64,000 nt of DNA from an uncultured Paracoccaceae bacterium (GTDB lineage Bacteria; Pseudomonadota; Alphaproteobacteria; Rhodobacterales; Rhodobacteraceae), in NCBI GenBank assembly GCA_947495795.1, contig CANMAI010000007.1:186001-250000 (forward strand), read 5' to 3'. Of the stretch, positions 1-9,085 are shown in pieces (positions within the stretch are counted from its first letter, which is position 1; each line of letters starts with the position of its first letter). The notes beneath the pieces are model-generated. The model had not been told where the DNA came from. It made no database searches and saw nothing but the letters and a program-made list of their open reading frames with translations. The position numbers were made by a program, and so were the translations under genes.

Positions 1-596
1 CAGGGATCTTCATGGAAGCGGCGACCGGTTTCGGCAACATAGAGATGTTTTTCATCGGGGCTGAAGGCGAGGCCGTTGGGGCAATTGAAATCGGTGATCA
101 TAGCGTTAAGCGTACCATCGGGCGTGATGCGGTAGACATTGCAGGGCAGTTCCTGCGGCGCGTCGTGGCCTTCGAAATTCGACACGATCCCGTAATGGGG
201 ATCGGTGAACCAGATGGACCCGTCGCGGGCGACGACTACATCGTTGGGGGAATTGAGGCGCTTGCCTTCATGGTGGCTGGCAAGCGTGGTGATGCGGCCA
301 TCATGTTCCGTGCGGGTGACGCTGCGGGAACCGTGTTCGCAGGTGATCAGGCGGCCGAGCCTGTCTCGTGTCTGGCCGTTGGCGAAATTGGAGGGTTTTC
401 GGAAGGCGGTTATGCCCGCGCCTTCGTTCCATCGGTGTATGGTGTTGGCGGGGATATCGTTGAAGAGGAGACAATCGACATCGCCGAACCAGACGGGCCC
501 CTCAACCCAGGTGAAGCCGGTCGCGAGGCGCTTGAGGGGGGCATTGCCGAGGATGAAACGGTCGAACTCGGGGGTGAAGCTTTCGATATGATCCAT
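1..596 (-). CDS. SMP-30/gluconolactonase-family hydrolase (partial)
   Basis: The reading frame opens with ATG at 596 and runs off the left edge, so only about 198 N-terminal residues are present. The reverse-strand translation shows typical SMP-30/LRE features: TWVEGPVWFGD near residues 29-39, a central SPNDVVVARDGSIWFTDP segment, and FNCPNGLAFSPDEKHLYVAE near the edge, which are beta-propeller repeats with the acidic and Asn metal ligands of gluconolactonases. The family hydrolyses sugar lactones using a divalent metal. It lies 11 bp after meaB on the same strand, so the two may be co-transcribed. The sugar specificity cannot be read from the sequence. Confidence 0.85.
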   Translation of the reverse strand, partial: MDHIESFTPEFDRFILGNAPLKRLATGFTWVEGPVWFGDVDCLLFNDIPANTIHRWNEGAGITAFRKPSNFANGQTRDRLGRLITCEHGSRSVTRTEHDGRITTLASHHEGKRLNSPNDVVVARDGSIWFTDPHYGIVSNFEGHDAPQELPCNVYRITPDGTLNAMITDFNCPNGLAFSPDEKHLYVAETGRRFHEDP

Positions 597-607
597 GCGG
601 TGGCCTT

Positions 608-1606
608 TCAGGAGAGAATAGCCTTGAGAAGGGTTTGAGCAGCTTTGCGAGGGGTGGTGCGGTTTGCCAGAAGATCTGTTTCCATCGATTGCCGCAAGGC
701 AGCAATATCGGGATTTGCGCGGATCTGGGCCGCGAGGGCGGCTTCGATCTCCTCGGCAAACCAGCTGAGGGTCTGGTGGGCGCGGGTGTCTTCGAAGATG
801 CCTTGGGCCGTGCGCCAGTCTGCCAGTTCCAAGACATCCTTCCAGGCATCCTGAAGCCCTGTACCGTCGATCGCGGAGAGCATGGCGGCCTTGGGGAAAC
901 CCTCAGGGTCCGATTTGCGTTTGCGCAGGAGGCGGAGCGCGCCTGCGTAATCGGCGGTGGTGCGGCGGGCAGCAGCGATCAGATCGCCATCGGCTTTGTT
1001 CACGAGGATCATGTCCGCCACTTCCATGATGCCGCGTTTGACGCCCTGAAGCTCGTCTCCGCCTGCGGGGGCGAGAAGGAGGAGGAATATGTCCGTCATC
1101 TCGGCCACGAGCGTTTCAGATTGGCCGACGCCCACCGTTTCCACGATTACTGTATCGAAGCCTGCCGCTTCGACCAGCTGGATGACTTCGCGTGTGCGAC
1201 GGGCCACTCCGCCGAGCTGGCTGGCGGCGGGGGTTGGGCGGATGAACGCCTGCGGGTGGCGGGTGAGTTGTTCCATTCTTGTTTTATCGCCGAGAATGGA
1301 GCCTCCTGAACGCGCCGAAGAGGGATCGACTGCGAGCACGGCGAGGTGGTGACCCTGTTCGCAGAGCATGAGGCCAAATGCCTCGATGAAGGTGGATTTG
1401 CCGACCCCTGGTGTGCCGGAAAGGCCGATGCGAAGGGAGGGGTCGGCGGGTGCGGGAAGGCTTGCGAGAAGGGCTTCGGCCTCTGCCCTGTGAGCGGGAT
1501 GGGTGGACTCGACAAGCGTGATCGCTTTGGCCAATGCGCGGCGTGACCCTTGCGTCAACTCCTCACGAATTATGTCGGAAGTGGAATTCAAAGTGACCGT
1601 CCTCAC
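608..1606 (-). CDS. meaB: Methylmalonyl-CoA mutase-associated GTPase MeaB
   Basis: The 332-residue protein is a G3E-family P-loop GTPase. It shows Walker A GTPGVGKST at residues 64-72, the switch-like ETVGVGQSE at 156-164 and the guanine-specificity motif NKAD at 203-206. MeaB/ArgK chaperones protect and reactivate the adenosylcobalamin-dependent methylmalonyl-CoA mutase in the propionate and ethylmalonyl-CoA pathways in the cytoplasm. No mutase gene is in the window, so the partner must lie elsewhere. The length is normal for the family. Related G3E chaperones for other B12 mutases are an alternative, but the motif set fits MeaB well. Confidence 0.93.
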   Translation of the reverse strand: MRTVTLNSTSDIIREELTQGSRRALAKAITLVESTHPAHRAEAEALLASLPAPADPSLRIGLSGTPGVGKSTFIEAFGLMLCEQGHHLAVLAVDPSSARSGGSILGDKTRMEQLTRHPQAFIRPTPAASQLGGVARRTREVIQLVEAAGFDTVIVETVGVGQSETLVAEMTDIFLLLLAPAGGDELQGVKRGIMEVADMILVNKADGDLIAAARRTTADYAGALRLLRKRKSDPEGFPKAAMLSAIDGTGLQDAWKDVLELADWRTAQGIFEDTRAHQTLSWFAEEIEAALAAQIRANPDIAALRQSMETDLLANRTTPRKAAQTLLKAILS

Positions 1607-1721
1607 GCTATTGCGAGCGTTTTACCCCTCCCAACGCCCTCATTTTGTACCATATTCTAGATCCGTCGCTAAGCGGGGCATTGTCCAGCGAAAACGACAT
1701 GGCAAGAAGGAGCATGGAATC

Positions 1722-2441
1722 ATGCTGAAACTGATTTTTCGCGCCTTGACGCTGGTAGGTGTGCTTGGTGCAGCGACGGCTGTGGCTGAAGAGCGTCAAC
1801 GTTACGACGTCTATGGCAGCGGGTTGAAGCTGGGCACTTTGGGCATGAACTACAACATTTCGGGCGAGCGCTATGGTGTCTCCGGCCGGGTGGCCGATGG
1901 CGGATTGCTGGGCGCTTTCGTCAAGTTTGATTTCTCCGGTACGGCGGAAGGAACCATTGCGTCGGACGGCACGCTTCGGCCAACCCGCTATTCGGGCACG
2001 GATGACAATGGTAAGCGGAAGCGGACGGTGAGCTTCAACTTTCGAAGTGCGACGCCGCAGACAGTGAGCTTTTCGCCAGCGCGAACGCCGAAGCCGATTG
2101 ATGTGAGCCCTTCCACGCAGCGAGGTACGGTGGATCCGATTTCTGCGACCTTTTCGCTTTTGAGGGATCAGCCGGTGGGCAAGGCCTGCGGAAAAACGGT
2201 GGAGGTGTTTGATGGCTCCAAACGCTCCCGCTTGCGATTGGCCAAGCGCCAGCCAACGAATGACGGGCTTTTCGTGTGCAATGGCACCTATTCTCGCGTA
2301 AAGGGATTTTCGGCCAAGCTGATGGCCAAGCAGGTGAACTTTCCGTTCTCGATCATATGGCGGGAGCAGGATGGGATAATGGAAGTGGTGCGCTTCCAGA
2401 CACAGACAACCTTTGGTACGGTATCAGCCATCCGACGCTGA
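1722..2441 (+). CDS. Exported DUF3108 domain protein
   Basis: The start at 1722 is chosen because AGAAGGAG lies just upstream and because the protein then opens with a signal peptide (MLKLIFRALTLVGVLGAATA, likely cut after AVA near residue 22). The open frame extends upstream to 1503, but that part runs over meaB and looks non-coding. The 239-residue product is a predicted periplasmic protein rich in beta strands (YDVYGSGLKLGTLGMNY), which matches DUF3108, a family of unknown function. Two cysteines (GKACGK and FVCNG) could form a disulfide. It is divergent from meaB and immediately precedes hrpB. Confidence 0.75.
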   Translation: MLKLIFRALTLVGVLGAATAVAEERQRYDVYGSGLKLGTLGMNYNISGERYGVSGRVADGGLLGAFVKFDFSGTAEGTIASDGTLRPTRYSGTDDNGKRKRTVSFNFRSATPQTVSFSPARTPKPIDVSPSTQRGTVDPISATFSLLRDQPVGKACGKTVEVFDGSKRSRLRLAKRQPTNDGLFVCNGTYSRVKGFSAKLMAKQVNFPFSIIWREQDGIMEVVRFQTQTTFGTVSAIRR

Positions 2442-2457
2442 GGAATGGCCCCGCCCC

Positions 2458-4860
2458 GTGACTGACCTGCCGATTGAACCTGCTCTGGCCCCGCTTCTGG
2501 CGGGGCTTCTTTTATCTGGATGCGCTGTTTTGCAAGCCCCGCCGGGCGCAGGGAAAACAACACGTGTGCCGCTTTATCTGGCAGAGCATGGAGGCTTTGC
2601 GGGCAAGATCCTGATGCTGGAGCCGCGCCGGGTGGCCGCGCGGGCGGCGGCTGAGCGGTTGGCCGAGGGGCTGGGCGAGGAGGTCGGGGCTTCGGTGGGT
2701 TACCGGATGCGCGGAGCGTCTGTTCCGGGCCAGCGGATCGAGGTGATCACCGAGGGGATCCTGACGCGGATGTTGCAGAGTGATCCCGAGCTTGGCGGCA
2801 TTTCCTGTGTGATTTTCGATGAGTTTCATGAGCGGGCTTTGCAATCCGATCTTGGCCTGGCGTTTTGTCTTGAGATCCGGGCTGCACTTCGGCCCGATCT
2901 GCATGTGCTGGTGATGTCTGCCACTCTGGATGCAGAACCGGTGGCGGGCTTGATGGGGAATGCGCCGGTGATCACTTCCGAGGGGCGGGCGTGGCCGGTC
3001 GAGGAGCGGTGGCTGGATCGGCCCTTGAAGCTCTCTGGCTTCGGTGCGTTCGAGGCGGCTGTTGCCGATCTGGTCCAGACGGCCTTGGCGGAAACCGAGG
3101 GTGGTGTGCTCGTGTTTCTGCCGGGAAAGGGCGAGATTTCGCGCGTGCGCGCGCGCCTGGGAGAACCGGGCGTAGATGTCGAGGTGATGGAGCTGCATGG
3201 CGGGCTGCCGCTCGCGGCGCAACGGCGGGCCGTGCTGCCTTTGGTGGGCAAGCGAAAGGTGGTGCTGTCCACCTCCATCGCAGAAACCTCGCTGACGCTG
3301 GCCGATATTCGCGTGGTGGTGGATGGCGGGCGGGCACGGCGGGCACGGTTCGATCCGGGCAAGGGCATGGCGCGGCTGGTGACGGAACGGGTGAGCCGGG
3401 CGGAAGCTACGCAGCGGATGGGCCGTGCGGGGCGTGTGGCGGAGGGCTGGTGTTACAGGCTTTGGACAAAGGGCGAGGCGGGCGCGATGCAGGCCTTTGC
3501 ACCGCCGGAGATACTTGTGGCCGATCTCGCGCCGCTGGCGCTGGATCTGGCGGTTTGGGGGGCGCGGGAACCGAGGGACCTGGCGTTCCTTACGCCGCCG
3601 CATGAGGGCGGGTTTGCCGAGGCTCGGATGCTTCTGGCGGATTTGGGTGCGCTCGGAGCGGATGGTGCTTTGACTGCGTTGGGGCGCAAGATGGCGCGGG
3701 TGCCGGCGCATCCGCGGCTGGCGCGGATGCTGGTAGAGGGAGGTGGAGCAAAGGCGGCCTCTCTGGCCGCTCTGGTCGAGGGGAGGGACGATCCGGCAGC
3801 GCGGGGTGAAGTTGATCTTGGCCCCCGATTGAAGGCGCTCTCCGGCGAGATGCGGATGGACGCCAAACGGATGGCAAAGCATGCCGGGCCTGATCGGGGG
3901 CTTTCTGCAGGGGCTTTGCTTTCTCTGGCCTATCCCGACAGGATTGCGCTGCGCCGCTCTGGCGGGCCTGCGCGGTATATCCTTTCAGGCGGCGCCGGTG
4001 GTTTCCTGAAGGAGACGGATGGTCTGGCGGGCACACGGCTGCTGGTGGCCGCCGATCTGGACGGAGATCGACGTGAGGCGCGGATAAGGAAGGCGCTGCC
4101 TGTCACGGAAGCAGAAGTGAGGGAGTTGCACGCGGGCCGGATTGAGGAGCGGCGGGTCTGCGTTTGGGAAAAGCGGCATCGTCAGGTAGCGGCAAGGCTT
4201 CAGGTGTGCCTTGGCGCGCTGGTTTTGGAAGAGCGTGCGTGGCGGGAAGCGGGAGATGATGAGGTGCTGCCCGCGCTGCTGGAGGGCTTGCGCGATCTCG
4301 GGCTCAGCGCCTTGCCATGGGGCAGGGCGGAGCAGGCCCTGAAGGCGCGAGCAGAATGGGCGCGGGCGACAGGGCTGGCTATGGCATCCTTTGCTGAGGC
4401 GGACCTTCTGGCGGAGCTGGAAGACTGGCTTTTGCCTTGGATGGCCGGAATGCGGCGTTGGGAAGATCTGGGCGGTGTCGATCTTGGCGGGGCGTTGCGG
4501 GCGCGACTGGGGAGCGCGCAGGCGGAGCTGGACAGGCTTGCTCCGGCCCGGTTTGCTGCGCCCACAGGCACGGGCGTTTTGGTGGATTACAGTGGTGCCG
4601 CGCCGAGTGTGGCGATCCGCCTTCAGGAGGTTTTTGGGTTGGTGGAGCACCCCCTGCTCGGGGCTGACAGGATACCGCTGGTGATGGAATTGCTCTCTCC
4701 AGCGGGGCGACCGGTACAGACAACAGCGGACCTGCCGGGCTTCTGGGCGAATTCGTATCAGGATGTGCGCAAGGACATGCGGGGGCGCTACCCAAAGCAC
4801 CCTTGGCCTGAAGACCCGGCAGCTGCGGAGCCGACGCGCCGCGTAAAGCGGCCCAAATGA
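2458..4860 (+). CDS. hrpB: ATP-dependent helicase HrpB
   Basis: This is a DEAH-box superfamily 2 helicase of about 800 residues. Walker A APPGAGKTT is at residues 27-35, the DEFH box (Walker B) at 121-124, motif III SAT at 154-156, and motif VI QRMGRAGR in the second RecA domain. It is followed by helicase-associated and HrpB C-terminal domains. GTG at 2458 is preferred because it starts just after the DUF3108 stop (2441). An upstream in-frame ATG at 2413 would overlap that gene by 29 bp. HrpB is widespread in proteobacteria, and its physiological RNA substrate is poorly defined. Confidence 0.93.
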   Translation: MTDLPIEPALAPLLAGLLLSGCAVLQAPPGAGKTTRVPLYLAEHGGFAGKILMLEPRRVAARAAAERLAEGLGEEVGASVGYRMRGASVPGQRIEVITEGILTRMLQSDPELGGISCVIFDEFHERALQSDLGLAFCLEIRAALRPDLHVLVMSATLDAEPVAGLMGNAPVITSEGRAWPVEERWLDRPLKLSGFGAFEAAVADLVQTALAETEGGVLVFLPGKGEISRVRARLGEPGVDVEVMELHGGLPLAAQRRAVLPLVGKRKVVLSTSIAETSLTLADIRVVVDGGRARRARFDPGKGMARLVTERVSRAEATQRMGRAGRVAEGWCYRLWTKGEAGAMQAFAPPEILVADLAPLALDLAVWGAREPRDLAFLTPPHEGGFAEARMLLADLGALGADGALTALGRKMARVPAHPRLARMLVEGGGAKAASLAALVEGRDDPAARGEVDLGPRLKALSGEMRMDAKRMAKHAGPDRGLSAGALLSLAYPDRIALRRSGGPARYILSGGAGGFLKETDGLAGTRLLVAADLDGDRREARIRKALPVTEAEVRELHAGRIEERRVCVWEKRHRQVAARLQVCLGALVLEERAWREAGDDEVLPALLEGLRDLGLSALPWGRAEQALKARAEWARATGLAMASFAEADLLAELEDWLLPWMAGMRRWEDLGGVDLGGALRARLGSAQAELDRLAPARFAAPTGTGVLVDYSGAAPSVAIRLQEVFGLVEHPLLGADRIPLVMELLSPAGRPVQTTADLPGFWANSYQDVRKDMRGRYPKHPWPEDPAAAEPTRRVKRPK

Positions 4861-5034
4861 CTTCTCAGATTGGTTAATTTGGCGTTAACCCAAAGCTCAA
4901 AACTACCGAATTACCGCAAACAGGCCACATTTTTGCCGCGGTGACGCCTGACACTGCCAAGCAGAATTAGCGTATAAAAGCCATGCGTTGGCAAGCCGGA
5001 CAAGAGCAGATCCGGACGTAACGAGCGAGAAAAT

Positions 5035-6111
5035 GTGATGACAGAGAAAGCAGCTCACAGTCTGACCCGACGTGCCGCCTTGGGGGCCACGGGTGCTTTG
5101 GTTGGCAGCGCACTTGCATCACCCGCACTTTCCCAATCACGCACCAATCTCCGAATTGGCTTCGGTTCCGAAAATCCGGCTCTGGAAGCGGCGGGCGCGC
5201 GGCTTGCGCAACGCGTGCAGATCGCTTCTGGCGGCACGATACGGCTGACGGTCGGCTCCGCTTTCGGGGGAACGCGCGAATTCAACGCGATTGGCAAAGC
5301 CTCCGACGGATTGCTGGCCTTCAGTTCCGACTGGGTGGAGACGGACCCTGCATTCGGCCTGTATTGCAGCTGCCCTTTCGGCCTTTCGGCACGCGAGTTC
5401 GAGGCATGGGTTTTGCACGAAAGCGGGAAATGGTCGTGGGAAGCGCTGGGCGAGGCGCATGGGATCAAGGGCCTCTTGGTCGGTGATGTCGGCCCCGCAC
5501 CGGTTATGTGGAGCAAGACCCCTATCCGCAGTGTGGCTGATCTGGCTGGCAAGAGGGTGCGCAGCAGTGGGCTTGGCCTGCAGGTGCTTTCCGGCCTTGG
5601 TGCTACGGCGTTCAATGCCGAGGCCAGACGTATCGGACGGCAGGCTGACATGACGGAGAGCTACGGTCTGGCGGCTGATCTGCAGGCGCGTGTGCCGAGC
5701 GGATTTTCCCATCTCTACACCCCCTCGGCGTTGAAGCCGCACAGCGCAGTGACGCTTTCGCTGGACCTGCCGACATGGAACGCGCTTTCCGAGAGTGCGA
5801 AAGCGCTGATCGAGGCGTGCTGCCATGCAGAGGCAGATGCAATGATGGCCGACAGCGTGGCCCGTGAGATGCGGGCGTTTGCCGATATCAAGCGCAGCCG
5901 TGTGAAGATCGAGACACTGGATCAATCCGTGTTCGATGCGATCGCGAAAAGTGCCTTCGAGACACTGGAAGCGGATATGAATGCGCGCTCCAAATGGGCG
6001 GACGCATGGTATGATTACCGCGCGTTCTTGGAGGATGTGACATCCTGGACATCAATCGGAGAGAGTGCCTTCTCGATTGCACGGGCGAGAGCGATGGGTT
6101 TGGACGCATGA
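5035..6111 (+). CDS. Tat-exported TRAP-type solute-binding protein (first of a pair)
   Basis: The 358-residue protein begins with a twin-arginine signal (LTRRAALGATG, Arg-Arg at 12-13) followed by a hydrophobic stretch. The mature part resembles DctP/TakP-type periplasmic binding proteins of TRAP transporters: an early strand with LRIGFG, PVMWSKTPIRSVADLAGKRVR around residues 157-179, and a long C-terminal helical region. Its last four bases overlap the next gene (ATGA), so the two are translationally coupled. No DctQ or DctM membrane subunits are nearby. Conserved TRAP motifs are weaker here than in the second copy, so it may be a diverged paralogue. The ligand is unknown. Confidence 0.72.
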   Translation: MMTEKAAHSLTRRAALGATGALVGSALASPALSQSRTNLRIGFGSENPALEAAGARLAQRVQIASGGTIRLTVGSAFGGTREFNAIGKASDGLLAFSSDWVETDPAFGLYCSCPFGLSAREFEAWVLHESGKWSWEALGEAHGIKGLLVGDVGPAPVMWSKTPIRSVADLAGKRVRSSGLGLQVLSGLGATAFNAEARRIGRQADMTESYGLAADLQARVPSGFSHLYTPSALKPHSAVTLSLDLPTWNALSESAKALIEACCHAEADAMMADSVAREMRAFADIKRSRVKIETLDQSVFDAIAKSAFETLEADMNARSKWADAWYDYRAFLEDVTSWTSIGESAFSIARARAMGLDA

Positions 6112-7214
6112 CAGACGGATCAGTGAACAGGAATGGCCTGACGCGGCGCGCAGCGCTCGCAGGCCTTGGTGCGGGCGCAGCCCTCGCCGCACCAGCAGTA
6201 GCACAGCAGGCCCCCCGTGTGCTCACGCTGGTGACGACATGGCCCCGCGGTCTTGCCGGGCTGTGGACCGCCGCCGAACGCTTCGCCAACCGTGTGACGG
6301 CGATGAGTGGCGGCACTCTGGTTGTCGAAGCCTTTGCTCCGGGCGAAAAAGTGGGTGCTTTTGACAGCTTCGATGCCGTGCGCAACGGCGAAGTGGATAT
6401 GTACCACGCTGCCGAATACTATTGGCAAGGCCGGGACAAAGCCTACAACTTCTTCACCACCGTGCCGTTCGGCTTCACGGCAGAGGAGCATTGCTCCTGG
6501 ATCCGCAATGGCGGCGGGCAGGAATTGTGGGATGAACTGGCAGCCGGTTTCGGGCTGAAAGCGCTGCAATGCGGCAATACCGGCGTGCAGATGGGCGGTT
6601 GGTACGAGAAGCCGATCCAGACACTGGATGATATGAAAGGCCTCAAGATCCGCATTCCGGGTATCGCGGCCGATATCTTCCGCGCTTTGGGTTCGGAGCC
6701 GGTATCTCTTCCCGGGGGGCAGATCCCGAAGGCGCTTTTTGCCGGTGAGATCAATGCAGTGGAATGGGTCGGCCCCTATAACGACCTTGATTTCGGCGTG
6801 CAGAAGGTGCTGCGAAACTACATGTTCCCGGGTTTTCATGAGCCGGGCACTTGCGCCTCTCTCGGCATGAACCTTGCGATGTGGAACAGCCTTTCCGTAT
6901 CCGAGCGACTGATCATCGAAACGGCCGCCGCTGCGGAGAACCGTTCTATGCTGGCGGAGTATTCAGCAAATTCAGGTAGGGCGCTGAAGCAGATGGTGCG
7001 GGAATACGGAACCAATGTTGCCCGGTTCCCGGATGCAATCTATGCGGAAGTGGCGGCAATTGCTGCGGAAACAATAACAGGCATTGGCCAAGGTTCCGAT
7101 TACGCCCGCCGCGTTGTTTCCAGTTTTGAGGATTTCCGCCGTGACGTGGTGCCGTATTCCAACGCTTTGGTGGCAAGCTACGGTGCTGCACGGACGACTC
7201 AGCTGGGCGGCTGA
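6108..7214 (+). CDS. Tat-exported TRAP transporter substrate-binding protein (DctP/TakP-like)
   Basis: The 368-residue protein has a twin-arginine signal (LTRRAALAGLG, Arg-Arg at 13-14, cleavage after AVA). The mature domain carries hallmarks of the alpha-keto-acid/mannitol-type TRAP binding proteins: FDAVRNGEVDMYHAAEYYW, MKGLKIRIPGIAADIFRALG, and AGEINAVEWVGPYNDLDFG, which contains the ligand-carboxylate and metal region. Proteins of this type deliver organic acids to a DctQM permease. It overlaps the preceding paralogue by 4 bp and is followed by a stem-loop at 7274-7304, so the pair forms its own transcription unit without permease genes. Confidence 0.88.
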   Translation: MTDGSVNRNGLTRRAALAGLGAGAALAAPAVAQQAPRVLTLVTTWPRGLAGLWTAAERFANRVTAMSGGTLVVEAFAPGEKVGAFDSFDAVRNGEVDMYHAAEYYWQGRDKAYNFFTTVPFGFTAEEHCSWIRNGGGQELWDELAAGFGLKALQCGNTGVQMGGWYEKPIQTLDDMKGLKIRIPGIAADIFRALGSEPVSLPGGQIPKALFAGEINAVEWVGPYNDLDFGVQKVLRNYMFPGFHEPGTCASLGMNLAMWNSLSVSERLIIETAAAAENRSMLAEYSANSGRALKQMVREYGTNVARFPDAIYAEVAAIAAETITGIGQGSDYARRVVSSFEDFRRDVVPYSNALVASYGAARTTQLGG

Positions 7215-7273
7215 CGCCGTTTTCTTCACAGTCAGACCCCAAAAGCAGCATTGATGCTAAAAAACTGAATATT

Positions 7274-7304
7274 GGCCGAAGCCCTGTTTTTACGGGCTTC
7301 GGCC
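7274..7304 (+). terminator. Stem-loop after the TRAP binding-protein pair
   Basis: GGCCGAAGCCC (7274-7284) pairs perfectly with GGGCTTCGGCC (7294-7304) around a 9-base T-rich loop. There is no clear T-run after the stem, so this is a probable rather than certain intrinsic terminator. It separates the TRAP gene pair from the downstream glutamate dehydrogenase. Confidence 0.6.
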
Positions 7305-7422
7305 CCTAGTTTAGCCGCCTAGGCCGTTGATGCATCTAAAAAAAGTCACGACCACAGTAGCAAAGTGTTTACCAAGGCCGTTACAGTTCTGGCACGGACA
7401 ATCTCGCCAGAAAGGTTTTGCC

Positions 7423-8853
7423 ATGCAGCACGGTTCCGAACCATCCTTCCGCCAATCCGTTGATTTGATGTTCAGCCGCGCGGTGGCGCTGATGGATCTG
7501 CCGCCCGGGCTTCAGGAAAAGATCCGGGTGTGTAACTCGACCTACACGGTGCGGTTTGGCGTGCGGCTGCGGGGACAGGTGCATACATTCACCGGCTACC
7601 GCTCCGTACATTCCGAACATATGGAGCCTGTGAAGGGTGGAATCCGGTTTGCCACCAGCGTGAACCAGGACGAGGTGGAGGCGCTTGCCGCGCTGATGAC
7701 CTACAAATGCGCGCTGGTGGAGACTCCGTTTGGTGGCTCCAAGGGTGGGCTGTGCGTTGATCCGCGGGCGTGGGAGCCGCATGAGATGGAGCTGATTACG
7801 CGGCGCTTTGCCTATGAGCTGATCAAGCGCGACCTGATCAACCCGGCGCAGAATGTGCCTGCGCCAGATATGGGTACGGGCGAGCGGGAGATGGCGTGGA
7901 TAGCCGATCAGTACAGGCGCATGAACACAACCGATATCAACTCCGCTGCCTGTGTGACGGGCAAGCCGCCCCATGCGGGCGGGATCGCGGGCCGGGTGGA
8001 GGCCACCGGGCGGGGTGTGGAATACGCGCTGCAGGAGTTCTTCCGCCACCCCGAAGACAAGGCTGCCGCAGGGCTGGAGGGCACGCTGGATGGCAAGCGT
8101 GTTATCGTGCAGGGCCTTGGAAATGTTGGATATCATGCGGCCAAGTTCCTCAGCGAGGAGGATGGCAGCCTGATCACGGCGGTGATTGAGCGTGATGGCG
8201 CGGTTGTCAATGATGCAGGGCTCGATATCGAGGCGCTGAAGGATCACATTGCTGAGCATGGCGGCGTGGCGGGCTTCCCCGGGGCGGAGTATACTCAGAA
8301 CGGCAATGCTGTGCTGGAAAGGGAATGCGATATTCTCATTCCGGCGGCTTTGGAAGGTGTGATCAATCTCGAAAACGCCTCGCGGATCCAGACGAAGGTG
8401 ATCGTGGAGGCCGCGAACGGGCCGGTGACGGCGGGGGCGGACGAGATCTTGCGTCAGCACGGTGTGGTGATCATTCCGGACATGTATGCCAATGCCGGGG
8501 GTGTAACTGTCTCGTATTTTGAATGGGTTAAGAACCTTTCGCATATCCGGTTCGGGCGGATGCAGCGGCGTCAGGAAGAGGCGCGGCACACGGTTCTGGT
8601 GGAGGAGCTGGAGCGGTTGAGCGCCTCTTCGGATGTGAAATGGACGCTCTCTGACGGGTTCAAGCAGAAGTATCTGCGGGGTGCCGGAGAGCTGGAACTG
8701 GTCCGCTCCGGTCTGGATGACACGATGCGTAGCGCCTATCAGAGCATGCGTGAGGTTTGGCATTCCCGCAATGATGTCACGGACTTACGGGTTGCGGCCT
8801 ACCTTGTTTCCATCGGGCGGGTGATGACGAGCTACCAATCCAAGGGGCTTTAG
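7423..8853 (+). CDS. NAD(P)-dependent glutamate dehydrogenase
   Basis: The 476-residue enzyme catalyses the reversible oxidative deamination of glutamate to 2-oxoglutarate and ammonium. It shows the ELFV dehydrogenase fold: KGGIR at 71-75 and TPFGGSKGG around 101-109 (glutamate-binding and catalytic lysines), and a Rossmann motif GLGNVGYHAA in the nucleotide-binding domain. ATG 7423 is chosen because AGAAAGG lies 8 bases upstream and the following residues match the usual N-terminus. An in-frame extension to TTG 7327 overlaps the leader region and adds 32 unlikely residues. The sequence resembles the roughly 476-residue GDH common in Rhodobacteraceae. NAD versus NADP preference cannot be fixed here. 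Confidence 0.93.
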   Translation: MQHGSEPSFRQSVDLMFSRAVALMDLPPGLQEKIRVCNSTYTVRFGVRLRGQVHTFTGYRSVHSEHMEPVKGGIRFATSVNQDEVEALAALMTYKCALVETPFGGSKGGLCVDPRAWEPHEMELITRRFAYELIKRDLINPAQNVPAPDMGTGEREMAWIADQYRRMNTTDINSAACVTGKPPHAGGIAGRVEATGRGVEYALQEFFRHPEDKAAAGLEGTLDGKRVIVQGLGNVGYHAAKFLSEEDGSLITAVIERDGAVVNDAGLDIEALKDHIAEHGGVAGFPGAEYTQNGNAVLERECDILIPAALEGVINLENASRIQTKVIVEAANGPVTAGADEILRQHGVVIIPDMYANAGGVTVSYFEWVKNLSHIRFGRMQRRQEEARHTVLVEELERLSASSDVKWTLSDGFKQKYLRGAGELELVRSGLDDTMRSAYQSMREVWHSRNDVTDLRVAAYLVSIGRVMTSYQSKGL

Positions 8854-8857
8854 GGCC

Positions 8858-9085
8858 GTGGCGGGCAAGCGGTTGCCGCTTCCGGTCAAGAGCCGGATGA
8901 ACCTGACGGAGGCGGCCTATGACCGCCTTCGGGACCTGAACGAACGCTACAAGCTGGGCAACAATTACCTGCTTGTGGTGCTGCTGGAACGGCTGGATGA
9001 GTTTGCCGATGAGGATAAATTAGATGAGGCTTTTCAGGGCTTTATCGCGGAATATGGCGCGCCGACCGGCACTATGAAGACGTAG
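8858..9085 (+). CDS. Small conserved hypothetical protein downstream of GDH
   Basis: A short frame begins at GTG 8858, only 4 bases after the GDH stop; an ATG at 8897 is an alternative start. The 75-residue product is charged and predicted helical (LTEAAYDRLRDLNERYKLGNNYLLVVLLERLDE in part) and resembles a small helical bundle or a ribbon-helix-helix-like protein, but I do not recognise the family. Tight spacing suggests co-transcription with GDH. Its 3' end overlaps the convergent gene (9072-9590) by 14 bases. Confidence 0.6.
   Translation: MAGKRLPLPVKSRMNLTEAAYDRLRDLNERYKLGNNYLLVVLLERLDEFADEDKLDEAFQGFIAEYGAPTGTMKT

Noticed and set aside
12-638. Plus-strand frame of 208 codons
   Set aside because: It is antisense to the SMP-30 gene, whose reverse translation shows real family motifs.
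1503-1721. N-terminal extension of the DUF3108 protein
   Set aside because: It would overlap meaB and hide the signal peptide that starts at 1722.
2512-3882. Minus-strand frame of 456 codons inside hrpB
   Set aside because: Arg/Pro/His-rich composition typical of antisense of GC-rich genes; hrpB motifs are on the other strand.
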